This document shows positions 21,414 to 29,568 of a stretch of 32,210 nucleotides of DNA, in pieces. Position numbers and translations under genes: made by a program. Under the pieces are notes generated by a model that did not search any database, had not been told where the DNA came from, and saw only the letters and a program-made list of their open reading frames with translations. Every line of letters begins with the position of its first letter. Positions within the stretch are counted from its first letter, which is position 1. Source of the DNA: an uncultured Nitrospirota bacterium (lineage in GTDB: Bacteria; Nitrospinota; Nitrospinia; CAJXCL01); the NCBI GenBank assembly GCA_913051775.1, contig CAJXCL010000020.1, positions 1 to 32,210 on the forward strand, written 5' to 3'.

Positions 21414-22478
21414 CTATAAAATAAGCATTGCGTCTCCATAACTGTAAAATCTGTATTTTTTTTCAATGGCTTCCCGGTATGCTTTTTGCGTTAAGTTTTT
21501 TCCTGCAAAGGCATAAACCAGCATCAGTAGAGTTGATCCGGGTAAATGAAAATTAGTTAAAAGCGCGTTTACAAACCGAAAGTTAAACCCGGGGTATATG
21601 AACAGGTCTGTCCTGCCTCTCAACGGGTTTACAGTGTTCCCTTCAATATTGATACTTTCAATGGTTCTTGATGATGTGGTACCTGCGCCAATAATCCTCC
21701 TTTTTTCTAATACTGCTTTTTTTATTTTTTTTGCGGAAGGGGGATCAATTTCAAAATATTCAGGATCCATGGAGTGTTGTTCAATGAATTCGGTTTTTAC
21801 AGGTTTGAATGTTCCGGCGCCCACATGAAGAGTTACTTCTGCTATTTCCACTCCCTTTTTCTTTAACCTACTGAGGATATCCTCAGTAAAATGAAGTCCT
21901 GCTGTAGGAGCGGCAATAGCCCCGACCTTAGACGCATATACGGTTTGATAACGCTCTTTATCCAGTATGGATGAAGGCTTGCCTTGATTTCGTTTGATAT
22001 AGGGAGGCAGGGGAATTAGCCCGACCTTATCTAAAATTTTTTTAGCACTTTCTTTGCTGTCAAATTGAATGAGCCGTTGCGCTCTGTATTCTTCATCACT
22101 CAGATTGCTTTTATCTTTCCCGACAATCACAGCGGAAACGCCACTGAGACTGAAAGTGATTTCTGTATTTTCTTTTAGCTTGCCGGAACTTTTAATCATA
22201 GCTTTCCAGATTCCCGGTTCAATCTCTTGCGTTAGCAAAATCTCCACCTTCCCGCCGGTATTTTTTTTGCCGATCAATTTTGCGGGAAAAACCTTCGTAT
22301 TATTAAGCACAAGCAGATCCCCTTTATAGAAATAATCCGGGAAGTTAGAAAAAGTGTTGTGGTTAATAGAACTGTTTTTCCTGTCCAGTATCATCAGTCG
22401 AGAATTGTCCCGGGAGGACAAGGGATGTTGGGCAATTAAATCTTTTGGTAAGTGATAATTAAACTCAGAAAGTTTCAT
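21414..22478 (-). CDS. queA: S-adenosylmethionine:tRNA ribosyltransferase-isomerase
   Basis: QueA transfers and isomerises the ribosyl group of SAM onto preQ1 at tRNA position 34, giving epoxyqueuosine. At 354 residues it is full length. Recognisable segments are KLSEFNYHLPKDLIAQHPLS at the N-terminus, SRLMILDR, VLNNTKVFPAKLIGKK near 67-82, GAIAAPTAGLHFTEDIL near 187-203, LHVGAGTFKPV near 217-227 and LLTNFHLPGSTLLMLVYAFA near 306-325. The ATG at 22478 is preferred; the frame continues upstream only through repeat DNA. AAAGG is the only ribosome-site candidate. It works downstream of QueF (4390-4770). Confidence 0.97.
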   Translation of the reverse strand: MKLSEFNYHLPKDLIAQHPLSSRDNSRLMILDRKNSSINHNTFSNFPDYFYKGDLLVLNNTKVFPAKLIGKKNTGGKVEILLTQEIEPGIWKAMIKSSGKLKENTEITFSLSGVSAVIVGKDKSNLSDEEYRAQRLIQFDSKESAKKILDKVGLIPLPPYIKRNQGKPSSILDKERYQTVYASKVGAIAAPTAGLHFTEDILSRLKKKGVEIAEVTLHVGAGTFKPVKTEFIEQHSMDPEYFEIDPPSAKKIKKAVLEKRRIIGAGTTSSRTIESINIEGNTVNPLRGRTDLFIYPGFNFRFVNALLTNFHLPGSTLLMLVYAFAGKNLTQKAYREAIEKKYRFYSYGDAMLIL

Positions 22479-22814
22479 AAGAAAACCTTTGATAGCTAAA
22501 AAAAATGTCGTCGTGAAAAAATTGTCATGCGGAGCTTGTCGAAGTATAAAGCAATTTTCCGCATGTTGCACTTCGGCAGGCTCAGTGTGAGAAGGTGTTT
22601 TATTTTAGTTCTATAAAAAATACCAATTACCGCCATCAAAGTCAAAGAGCTATATGGTTAGCTCAGGTAAAATAAATAATGTGTGTTAGCTCACGGATTT
22701 CACAGAATTGCACGGATGAAAAATTTTTTAAATTTCCCCTTTTCTAAAGAGGAATTTTTGTGTCACTCTTACAGGGCTTGAAAGGAATTTTTGCCGATTA
22801 TTGGCAATAAGGAA
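22479..22814. repeat. Non-coding gap with decayed dispersed repeats
   Basis: No gene is supported. At 22522-22590 a palindromic unit pairs TGTCATGCGGAGCTTGTCG with the reverse-complement-like CTTCGGCAGGCTCAGTGTGA; ATGCGGA/TCCGCAT also pair internally. Near 22693-22717 there is CACGGATTTCACAG...GCACGGATGA, related to the repeat at 12600-12715. Nothing else is recognisable. Confidence 0.6.
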
Positions 22815-23885
22815 TTATTTTATGGAAGCGATTTTTTGTTTGAGCAGATGATCCGCGAGGACAAGGGCAAGCATGGATTCTGCTATTGGGACAATGCGGG
22901 GACAAATGCAGGGATCATGGCGGCCTTCAACATTTATCTTTTTAGGCCTGCCTTTCCGGTTCACTGTGCGCTGTTCTTGTGCAATAGAGGCGGTGGGTTT
23001 GACGGCTAATCGCACAATAATATCGTTTCCATTAGAAATACCACCAACTATACCACCGGCATGATTGGTTTTTGTTGAAATTCTTTTGGATTTTACAATC
23101 AGCTCATCATTAGCTTCCGAGCCTTTCATAGAAGAAACGGCAAAGCCGTTTCCGATCTCAATGCCTTTTACACTCCCCAAGCTCATCATTGCTTTTGCTA
23201 TATCCGCGTCTAATTTGTCAAATACCGGTTCCCCTAAACCAGGCGGTACTCTTTTCGCGATTACTTCAACAATTCCGCCTAAAGAATCACCGGCTTTTTT
23301 TGCCCGACGAATTTCATTAACCATTTTTTGTGCTGCTTTTTTATCGGCACACCTCACAGGATTTTTTTCTATTTCTTTTTGGGAGAATTTTTCTGCCTTA
23401 ATGAACCCTATTTGAACTGTATGGCCGGTAATAGCAATTTTATTTTTTTGAAGTATTTTTTTTGCAACAGCTCCGCAGGCTACTCTGGCTGTAGTTTCAC
23501 GAGCACTGGATCTCCCACCACCGCGATAATCCCTGATGCCGTACTTGGCCAGATAGGTAAAATCCGCATGACCCGGCCTGAAAAGATTCTTTATCTTTTC
23601 ATATTTAGACGAGTCTACATCCTGATTTTTTATCAGGAGGGAAATAGGTTGGCCTGTTGTAATACCATCAAATAAGCCAGCTAAAATTTCTACTTTATCC
23701 GGTTCTTTTCTGGATGTAGTAATAGAGCTCTGACCCGGGCTTCTCCTGTTTAATTCATTTTGAATACCCTCTTTTTTTAATGGAATACCTGCAGGGCATC
23801 CGTCGATGACTACTCCTATTGCTGGTCCATGTGATTCGCCCCAAGTGGTTATTCGAAAGGCATCTCCAAAACTATTTCCAGCCAT
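22815..23885 (-). CDS. aroC: Chorismate synthase
   Basis: AroC converts 5-enolpyruvylshikimate 3-phosphate to chorismate with reduced FMN, the last step of the common aromatic pathway. The protein has 356 residues, the usual length. Family signatures are present: GDAFRITTWGESHGPAIGVV at the N-terminus, NRRSPGQSSITTSRKEPD near 47-64, FRPGHADFTYLAKYG near 102-116, DYRGGGRSSARETTARVACG near 119-138, and DPCICPRIVPIAESMLALVL near 324-343. It stands alone, with decayed repeats before and after. Confidence 0.98.
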   Translation of the reverse strand: MAGNSFGDAFRITTWGESHGPAIGVVIDGCPAGIPLKKEGIQNELNRRSPGQSSITTSRKEPDKVEILAGLFDGITTGQPISLLIKNQDVDSSKYEKIKNLFRPGHADFTYLAKYGIRDYRGGGRSSARETTARVACGAVAKKILQKNKIAITGHTVQIGFIKAEKFSQKEIEKNPVRCADKKAAQKMVNEIRRAKKAGDSLGGIVEVIAKRVPPGLGEPVFDKLDADIAKAMMSLGSVKGIEIGNGFAVSSMKGSEANDELIVKSKRISTKTNHAGGIVGGISNGNDIIVRLAVKPTASIAQEQRTVNRKGRPKKINVEGRHDPCICPRIVPIAESMLALVLADHLLKQKIASIK

Positions 23886-24096
23886 AATATCTCTAAACTT
23901 TAAAAAATGTTAAATATACTAACAGGAATACGGCTGTTAGCAGTCAGCTTTCAACGGTCAGCAATAGAAGAATCAACAATTGACTCTTAAATATTTTCAA
24001 TTCTCAATAACAAATAACCAATGACTTATGATATATGAGAGTAATTGTCATGCTGAACCCGCCCTCTTTATCCTGTATGTTCTGTCAAAACGCTTC
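23886..24096. other. Intergenic stretch with TCAGC/GTTAGCAGTCAGC-type repeat fragments
   Basis: Near 23932-23966 there are short related units (GTTAGCAGTCAGC, ACGGTCAGCAATAG), and near 24047 a TCATGCTGAACC fragment akin to the repeat at 22522. No gene is seen. Confidence 0.35.
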
Positions 24097-24795
24097 TTAC
24101 ATCTTAAATCTAAATTGAAGGGTTTTCCATGCTGTATCTATGTATTGGCATAAATTTTTTGTAGAATCTCCCCTGGTACGATCTTCAAAAACTATGGGTA
24201 TTTCCTTTATTCTAAATTTTTTTAGATGGCAGGCATACAAAATCTCTTCAACAATAGAAGGTCCTTTGGATACCATTTTTTCAAGTCTAATGGATTCTAA
24301 TGCCCGTCGTCTGAAGCATCTGTAACCTGAAGTACAGTCTTTGACATTGATGCGCATAATTATCCTAATATATAAATTGGCGAACCATGTAATAAATTCC
24401 CTGAAACCGCTTCGACCGAGCTCTTTTCCGCCTTCAACATTCCTTGACCCGATAACAACATCAGAATTTTGAATTTCCTTTAAAAATGTAGGTATATATT
24501 TTGGATGATGAGAATAGTCGCTATCCATCTCAATTATATAATCCGCCCCTTTTTTTAATGCATGTTCAAAGCCAACAATACCTGCAGTTCCCCTCCCTTT
24601 GTCATTTTTTCGACATATCAGGTCTACCCTCAAGTTGTTGCTGAAAGAGGACTCTACCAGTTGGCTCGTTCCATCCGGTGAATTATCGTCCACCACTACA
24701 ACTGAAATATCGTTATTGAGAGAAAGAATATCATTAATTAAATTATTTATATTTTCTCTTTCATTATAGGTTGGGATCATTACCATTGTTTTCAT
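24097..24795 (-). CDS. Family 2 glycosyltransferase, polyprenyl-phosphate mannose synthase (DPM1-like)
   Basis: DPM1-like enzymes move a hexose from a nucleotide sugar to a polyprenyl phosphate at the cytoplasmic membrane face, feeding GT39/ArnT-type transferases. The 232-residue protein has the GT-A fold: MVMIPTYNERENINNLI near 4-20, VVVVDDNSPDGTSQLV near 33-48, the metal motif EMDSDYSHHP near 94-103, VIGSRNVEGG near 118-127 and CTSGYRCFRR near 156-165. It ends near 232 without the C-terminal membrane helices of some relatives, so it resembles the soluble or peripheral type. The membrane glycosyltransferase at 14.4-16.4 kb could use its product, but this is inference. Confidence 0.9.
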   Translation of the reverse strand: MKTMVMIPTYNERENINNLINDILSLNNDISVVVVDDNSPDGTSQLVESSFSNNLRVDLICRKNDKGRGTAGIVGFEHALKKGADYIIEMDSDYSHHPKYIPTFLKEIQNSDVVIGSRNVEGGKELGRSGFREFITWFANLYIRIIMRINVKDCTSGYRCFRRRALESIRLEKMVSKGPSIVEEILYACHLKKFRIKEIPIVFEDRTRGDSTKNLCQYIDTAWKTLQFRFKM

Positions 24796-24833
24796 TTTAA
24801 AGTTTAACCACTAATTTCGCTAATTAAACGTAC

Positions 24834-24922
24834 AGGAATTTTAATGTAGAGATTCTTCGGTCGCGTCGCTCCCTCAGAATGACAGCACAGAAGTGTCATT
24901 CTGAGCGAAGAGAAGAATTTCC
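24834..24922. repeat. Dispersed palindromic repeat, copy 2
   Basis: It starts AGGAATTTTAATGTAGAGAT, as in copy 1 at 13860. The outer arm is GATTCTTC (24851-24858) against GAAGAATT; the inner arms are TCAGAATGACA (24874-24884) and TGTCATTCTGA (24894-24904). The spacer is shorter than in copy 1. It ends about 10 bases before the stop of the GT9 gene. Confidence 0.8.
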
Positions 24923-24931
24923 AGAATTGGT

Positions 24932-26077
24932 TCAGGATAAACTCCGCGAAGAATCTAATTTGGCATTTCCAATTTTTTCTACCAATTGCATTGTTTTATC
25001 ATAAACAGTATCTACAGAGATCATTTTCATGCAATGGTTCTTAATATTACAAGTCCCTTTATAACATGGTGCGCATTCTATTGGTGAGAAAATGATTTCA
25101 CCTTTTCCGTAAAGATCGATTTCCTGTGGGCATGTGGGTCCAAACAGAGCCAGAACATGTTTTTCATGAGCAATGGCCAAATGCATGGGAAGTGTATCAC
25201 CACAAATCACCAAATCACATTTCTTTATTAATGATGAAAATTGCAGGAGAAAGTTATGATTCCCAGCTTCATATAACGGTCCACTCATCTTATTTTTGAT
25301 TTCCTTATTAATTTCGGTTTCAGATTTTCCACCCATGAGCAATATTTTTAGTCCAGTCTGTTTGTTCAACCGTTTAATAACCTCAACATATCCCTCAAGT
25401 GTCCATGCTTTGTTGGCAAATACCGATCCTGCTCCAGCATTGATTCCTATAATGAAATCTTTGGAGTTAAAATTAAGTTTTTTAAATAGCTTATTTGCAA
25501 ATTCATCATTTTCCGTGGAACAGGTCAATTGATATTTTTCTCCTTTGTAACTTAAACCGACTGCTTCAAAGATAATTTTTTGATACGTCTTCTTATTTTC
25601 AAAAAATTTAAGCTGATCGAAAATACCCAATTGAAAGGCGTATTCAGCTTCTTTGGTAAAAGGACGGAGATTGCCGTATTTGGTCAAACCAAAGCCTACT
25701 TTTCTTTTTGCGGTTATTTTTTCGGCTAAAGCAACCGCTCTAACCTCTTTTTCCAGACAAATCAACAGGTTAAATTCTTGAACCATTAATGTAAGGGTTG
25801 AGTTTAATGAAAAATGCAAAATACGGTCAATTTGTTTGTTGTTTTTTAACAAGTCATTTGAGGCCGGATCGACTAACCATGTAATATAACTTTTAGGATG
25901 TTTTTTTTTCAGTCCTTCAATCAATGGTGTCGTGCGTAGAACATCTCCCATAGCTCCAAGTTTGATAATTAAGATATTGAATCCCATGGGATTGTACTTA
26001 TCGCAGCCTTCACATAGTTGTTTAAATTCGCAAGGCTTTTCACCGGTGAAATAGCGGCAGTCAAAATTATATTTCAT
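24932..26077 (-). CDS. Family 9 glycosyltransferase (ADP-heptose:LPS heptosyltransferase-like) with Cys-rich N-terminus
   Basis: GT9 enzymes add heptose or related sugars to the lipopolysaccharide core at the cytoplasmic membrane. The 381-residue protein has the N-terminal domain start ILIIKLGAMGDVLRTTPLIE near 35-54. The C-terminal nucleotide-binding part shows IIGINAGAGSVFANKAWTLE near 209-228, ILLMGGKSETEIN near 246, CDLVICGDTLPMHLAIAHEK near 288-307 and LALFGPTCPQE near 310-320. Before the GT fold is a short module with Cys at 7, 16, 22 and 25 (CRYFTGEKPCEFKQLCEGC), a likely metal site. Further cysteines lie near the C-terminus (CAPCYKGTCNIKNHC). The last residues (LDSSRSLS) are encoded by sequence like the neighbouring repeat. 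It ends in TGA. Confidence 0.88.
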   Translation of the reverse strand: MKYNFDCRYFTGEKPCEFKQLCEGCDKYNPMGFNILIIKLGAMGDVLRTTPLIEGLKKKHPKSYITWLVDPASNDLLKNNKQIDRILHFSLNSTLTLMVQEFNLLICLEKEVRAVALAEKITAKRKVGFGLTKYGNLRPFTKEAEYAFQLGIFDQLKFFENKKTYQKIIFEAVGLSYKGEKYQLTCSTENDEFANKLFKKLNFNSKDFIIGINAGAGSVFANKAWTLEGYVEVIKRLNKQTGLKILLMGGKSETEINKEIKNKMSGPLYEAGNHNFLLQFSSLIKKCDLVICGDTLPMHLAIAHEKHVLALFGPTCPQEIDLYGKGEIIFSPIECAPCYKGTCNIKNHCMKMISVDTVYDKTMQLVEKIGNAKLDSSRSLS

Positions 26078-26153
26078 GATTAATGGTTATAACATGGAAA
26101 CGGGAAAGGGCGGAATTTTTTTTAAGGAATTAGAAAAGATAGAAAATGAAATG

Positions 26154-26441
26154 CTAACTGCTTTTTTTGCCGTCAACCATTTCTCTTAATTCTTTTCCGG
26201 TCTTAAAGAAAGGGACTTGTTTGGCTGGGACCTCGACTTTAGCTCCTGACTTAGGATTTCTTCCTAACCTGGGATTCCTGCGTCTAACACGAAAACTGCC
26301 AAAACCTCTCAACTCGACTTTATTCCCGATAGCTAAAGCGTTTGTAATACAGTCCAGAATGGTATTCACAACCAATTCGGTCTGTTTTTTTGTCAGACCG
26401 ATTTTGTCAGAAATTTTTTCAACAAGATCAGCTTTTGTCAT
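26154..26441 (-). CDS. HU/IHF-family DNA-binding protein (copy 2)
   Basis: A 95-residue nucleoid protein. TKADLVEKISDKIGLTKKQT opens the helical base, VELRGFGSFRVRRRNPRLGR spans about 42-61, and NPKSGAKVEVPAKQVPFFKT (about 62-81) is the DNA-binding arm. It resembles IHF beta or HU, and the pairing with copy 1 would suit a heterodimer; this is inference. AGCAGGGAAAT precedes the ATG. A strong promoter lies between it and pdaD, so it can be transcribed separately from the nadE-pdaD pair. Confidence 0.94.
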   Translation of the reverse strand: MTKADLVEKISDKIGLTKKQTELVVNTILDCITNALAIGNKVELRGFGSFRVRRRNPRLGRNPKSGAKVEVPAKQVPFFKTGKELREMVDGKKSS

Positions 26442-26486
26442 ATTTCCCTGCTTTCACCTTATGACGTCAATCTGCAGTGGGTAAAA

Positions 26487-26514
26487 ATTATCACAACAAT
26501 CCTTTCTATGTCAA
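26487..26514 (-). promoter_or_regulatory. Sigma70 promoter with extended -10 for HU/IHF copy 2
   Basis: On the minus strand a perfect TTGACA (26514-26509) is followed after 16 bases by GATAAT (26492-26487) with an upstream TGT, an extended -10. The leader would be about 40 nt. The -35 box sits only a few bases after the pdaD stop. Confidence 0.72.
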
Positions 26515-26519
26515 GTACT

Positions 26520-27065
26520 TTAAAACAAAAAAATTGCAGCAGCAACAACAGTTGTAAATCCCTTTTTTTTGATAACAGTAGACTGGGTGATATTGGTTGT
26601 ACGAACAATTTTGTCACTGATTTTGAAAACTTCTTTTTTTTCGTCCCAGTTTTTATCTTCATCGAACTCAATACCCAAGGTAGAGGCAAGCATACCCGCC
26701 GCTAGGTCTTCGGCATAATCACCGGCGATTTTTTCCGATTCTCCGTAAGCTTTATGCTCGCTCAGGTAACCGTATGTCCCTTTGTCGGTTGGTATGGCAC
26801 ACCCGATAGAAGCGGCTAATAACCTGTTCTTCTCATCGCTGCTGCCGCGAGCCATCACGCAAAAAGTTATCATACCCGGCACCAACTGTTTAAGACCCTC
26901 TTTTTTACTAATGATTTTGCAGCCAGAAGGTAAAATGCTGGAAATATGTACAAGGTTACATTTTTCAATCCCTGCGCTCCTTAAGGCAAGCTCGAACGAA
27001 CGTAGCTCATCACGGTGAGTACCATGCCCCTTTGTAAAAAACATTTTTTTTGGAACGAACTTCAT
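26520..27065 (-). CDS. pdaD: Pyruvoyl-dependent arginine decarboxylase
   Basis: PvlArgDC converts arginine to agmatine, the first step of polyamine synthesis, using a pyruvoyl group formed by self-cleavage. The 181-residue proenzyme shows the cleavage site in HISSILPSGC: cutting between S42 and S43 would make the pyruvoyl beta/alpha chains. PGMITFCVMAR near 63-73, IGCAIPTDKGTYGYLSEHKA near 87-106 and EDLAAGMLASTLG near 118-130 are family typical. AGAGGTAAA precedes the ATG. It begins 9 bases after nadE, so the two are probably co-transcribed. No other polyamine gene is present. Confidence 0.94.
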   Translation of the reverse strand: MKFVPKKMFFTKGHGTHRDELRSFELALRSAGIEKCNLVHISSILPSGCKIISKKEGLKQLVPGMITFCVMARGSSDEKNRLLAASIGCAIPTDKGTYGYLSEHKAYGESEKIAGDYAEDLAAGMLASTLGIEFDEDKNWDEKKEVFKISDKIVRTTNITQSTVIKKKGFTTVVAAAIFLF

Positions 27066-27074
27066 TTTACCTCT

Positions 27075-28784
27075 TTAAAAGCATTTTTTCATGAATTTAT
27101 TTACAATTGGTCTTCTTCTATCTTTTCCAAAAGCTTTTGGTGTAATTTTTATTCCCGGTGGACCCTGCCGTCTTTTATATTCACTTTTATCTACTAAATC
27201 AAGAACTTTCAGTGTTAAACCTTTTTCAAACTTTTTGGAAATGATCTGATTGAGAGTTTTATCCTCCTCTACATAGGCATGCAGAATAGCATCGAGAATA
27301 TCATATGGAGGCAGAGAATCCTGATCTTTCTGATTTAGACGCAGTTCTGCGGACGGAGGTCTTTTTATTACATCATCCGGAATGATTTTTATACCCTTTG
27401 TCCGGTTGATATAACATGATAAGCGGTAAACCATAGTTTTAGGGACGTCTTTTAGTACTGAAAAACCCCCTGCCGTATCTCCGTAGAGAGTGCAGTATCC
27501 CACACTAATTTCACTTTTATTTCCTGTTGTCAGAACCAGCCATCCGAATTTGTTGGAGAGCGCCATTAGCAAATTACCCCTGATTCTGGCCTGGATATTT
27601 TCTTCAGTAATATCTTCTTTTTTTCCTTTAAAAGTTTCAGATAGGATCTCTGTATAGGCTTTCATTGCCTTTTTAATAGGCAGAGTTAAAATCTCAATAC
27701 CTAAATTGAGTGATAGGATATTAGCATCATTTAAGCTTTCTTTAGATGTATAAGGTGACGGCATGGTTACACCTATTACTTTTTGAGTTCCTAAAGCTTC
27801 TACTGCTATTGCCGCTGTCAAAGAAGAATCGATGCCGCCGCTTAACCCTACGGCAACTTTTTCAAACTCACTTTTTTTTACGTAATCCCGCGTTCCCAAA
27901 ACCAGGGCTTTAAAAATTTCTTCAAGAGGTTTGAGCGCAATATTTTTTCTTTTTTGAATGCTCGTATACTTTTTATTTTTTATCACATTTCTGATAAAAA
28001 CAACATTTGAGTAAGGCTTTTTACCTGTATTTTTTGACTTGGTTTTGGGATTAATATTTAAATCATAAAGGATATAATCTTCTTCAAACTGTTTCCCCGC
28101 AGCCAATAACTTGCCTTTTTTATCCATCAACAGGCTATGACCGTCAAATACCAATTCATCCTGGCCGCCCACCAGGTTGTTATAAGCCATAAAAGCATTG
28201 TTTTTCAGGGCTCTTTCCGAAAACATTTTAGTTCTCTCTCTCCCTTTATCCGCGTGATATGGTGAAGCGGAAATATTAAAAATCAATACTGCTCTGCCAT
28301 CTTTGCATTGTTTTGAAACAGGTCCTTCATCAACCCAGATGTCCTCACAAATGTTCACGCCAAAAGTAATATCACCATACTTATAAACAGGATATCTTGC
28401 CCCTGGCATGAAATATCTCTTTTCGTCAAATACTCCGTAGTTTGGAAGAAGTGCCTTATGGTAGACATCAACAAGTTTTCGGTTTGATATAATAGCCGCT
28501 GCGTTATATGTAAACTTTTTATGATCCACAAATCCGATTACGGCTGTTATATTGTTCACATGAGAAACAATTTTGCTTAGAAACTTTTTATTGGCTTTTA
28601 AAAAATCATTATTAAAAAGCAAATCTTCCGGCGGATATCCAGAAATAGCCAGTTCAGGAAATGTAATGATATCCACCTGATCAGAAATTCCACGATTAAT
28701 AAAATAAATTATTTTTTTGGAATTTTCCTCAAAGTCACCCAGGGTCATGTTGACCTGTGCCAGTGCGATTCTTAAATTGCCCAT
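27075..28784 (-). CDS. nadE: Glutamine-dependent NAD+ synthetase
   Basis: This cytoplasmic enzyme amidates nicotinic acid adenine dinucleotide to NAD+, using ammonia released from glutamine by its own nitrilase domain. The protein has 569 residues. The N-terminal amidase triad is visible as E44 (TFPELAISGYPPEDL), K110 (YHKALLPNYG) and C146 (NICEDIW). The C-terminal synthetase has the P-loop SGGIDSSLTAAIAVEALG, then TTGNKSEISVGYCTLYGDTA and IIPDDVIKRPPSAELR. The ATG at 28784 fits the family start. It leads the nadE-pdaD operon. A modest promoter (TTGCCT, 17 bases, TACTTT) lies at 28812-28840. Confidence 0.97.
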   Translation of the reverse strand: MGNLRIALAQVNMTLGDFEENSKKIIYFINRGISDQVDIITFPELAISGYPPEDLLFNNDFLKANKKFLSKIVSHVNNITAVIGFVDHKKFTYNAAAIISNRKLVDVYHKALLPNYGVFDEKRYFMPGARYPVYKYGDITFGVNICEDIWVDEGPVSKQCKDGRAVLIFNISASPYHADKGRERTKMFSERALKNNAFMAYNNLVGGQDELVFDGHSLLMDKKGKLLAAGKQFEEDYILYDLNINPKTKSKNTGKKPYSNVVFIRNVIKNKKYTSIQKRKNIALKPLEEIFKALVLGTRDYVKKSEFEKVAVGLSGGIDSSLTAAIAVEALGTQKVIGVTMPSPYTSKESLNDANILSLNLGIEILTLPIKKAMKAYTEILSETFKGKKEDITEENIQARIRGNLLMALSNKFGWLVLTTGNKSEISVGYCTLYGDTAGGFSVLKDVPKTMVYRLSCYINRTKGIKIIPDDVIKRPPSAELRLNQKDQDSLPPYDILDAILHAYVEEDKTLNQIISKKFEKGLTLKVLDLVDKSEYKRRQGPPGIKITPKAFGKDRRRPIVNKFMKKCF

Positions 28785-28811
28785 TTGAGAAGTGTATTAA
28801 AAAAAAAGGAA

Positions 28812-28840
28812 AAAGTACAATAAAGAAGTTAAAAAGGCAA
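28812..28840 (-). promoter_or_regulatory. Possible promoter of nadE-pdaD
   Basis: On the minus strand TTGCCT (28840-28835) and TACTTT (28817-28812) are separated by 17 bases, about 30 bases before the nadE ATG. Both boxes are imperfect. Confidence 0.4.
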
Positions 28841-28859
28841 GTGTTTTTCGATTTTTGAA

Positions 28860-28973
28860 ATGGTTGTAAGGTCAGGCGAGAAATTAACTGAAATCTTTTT
28901 AATGGCTAAGGTTGTTCGTGTGGAAAATGATGAAGAAAAAAAGAATGACAAATATATAAAAATAACTCTTTGA
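28860..28973 (+). pseudogene. Short remnant resembling the end of a PilZ domain
   Basis: A 37-codon frame reads MVVRSGEKLTEIFLMAKVVR and then VENDEEKKNDKYIKITL before TGA. The pattern of a strand ending KVVRV, a charged turn, and a second strand resembles the C-terminal half of PilZ (c-di-GMP-binding) domains. The upstream part with RxxxR and D/NxSxxG motifs is missing, and a stop lies 9 codons before the ATG. There is no ribosome site. The similarity is weak and is my pattern judgement only. Confidence 0.3.
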
Positions 28974-29155
28974 TTTACCACTATCTATCCTAATTTTCAA
29001 AACCTCCTACAAGCTTATTTGGATCTTCAGAGCAAAAAAAGTGACAAGGTAAAGGTAATCTAAAATTATTTGCTGTGGCAAAATTAAAGAAGAAAAAGCG
29101 GTTAAGTCCATTCTTTACTGCATGTTGAATTAAATGACGCCAAGAATGAACCTGA
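28974..29155. other. Part of the 784-base gap between nadE and dodecin
   Basis: I find no supported gene here. On the minus strand there are open codons reading RGQVHSWRHLIQHAVKNGLN, which end in a Phe-rich low-complexity stretch. They may be a decayed gene fragment. The junction at 29149-29163 (AACCTGACCCCTTTT) is one arm of an inverted pair. Confidence 0.35.
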
Positions 29156-29384
29156 CCCCTTTTCACTGAGGAGAAGCTAAAACATTTATTTTCCAGCACG
29201 GGCTCGTATGCCAATACGTTGAGGGAAAAGATGTTGAACTATTCACAACAAGTTTCTATTCATAAAGATTGGACATCAATTATTGAAGAAGAACTTCTTT
29301 TTGCATCTACAGCAGTTAATCCTGTATTGAGAGCTCTTCTTTTAAAGGTTAGAAAATGAACCGTAAAAGTAAAAGGGTCAGGTT
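29149..29384. repeat. Remnant segment bounded by inverted AACCTGACCCCTTTT arms
   Basis: AACCTGACCCCTTTT (29149-29163) and AAAAGGGTCAGGTT (29371-29384) are reverse complements except for one G. Between them a plus-strand frame of 67 codons (29156-29359) follows a stop, with no proper start. It reads LFTEEKLKHLFSSTGSYANT at its beginning and ASTAVNPVLRALLLKVRK at its end. It looks protein-like, but I do not recognise the family. It may be a small decayed mobile or gene fragment. Confidence 0.4.
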
Positions 29385-29530
29385 TGCTATTATTGGATTT
29401 GAAATCTTTTAGCAAAGCTTCTCTAAAAAGTTTACATTTTGTTTCGTGTTCTTTTTTAACATGCATTATACTATTGCTATGTAAAAGCTTGTTTTTTTTG
29501 AGCATTATTTTGTTTGCTAATCAGAGCGAA

Positions 29531-29552
29531 GGCTCCATTCAGTTGCGGAGCC
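29531..29552 (-). terminator. Stem-loop downstream of dodecin, possible terminator
   Basis: GGCTCC (29531-29536) pairs with GGAGCC (29547-29552) around a 10-base loop, 17 bases after the dodecin stop. On the minus strand no good T-run follows, so it may be an RNA 3'-end structure rather than an intrinsic terminator. Confidence 0.35.
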
Positions 29553-29568
29553 TCTCCGCTTTAAGAAA

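Noticed and set aside
22479-22571. 31-codon N-terminal extension of queA
   Set aside because: It is encoded by repeat DNA, and the family starts at MKLSEFNYHLP.
29260-29505. Minus-strand frame of 81 codons near 29.4 kb
   Set aside because: It crosses one arm of the inverted pair, has no ribosome site, and shows low-complexity composition without a family pattern.
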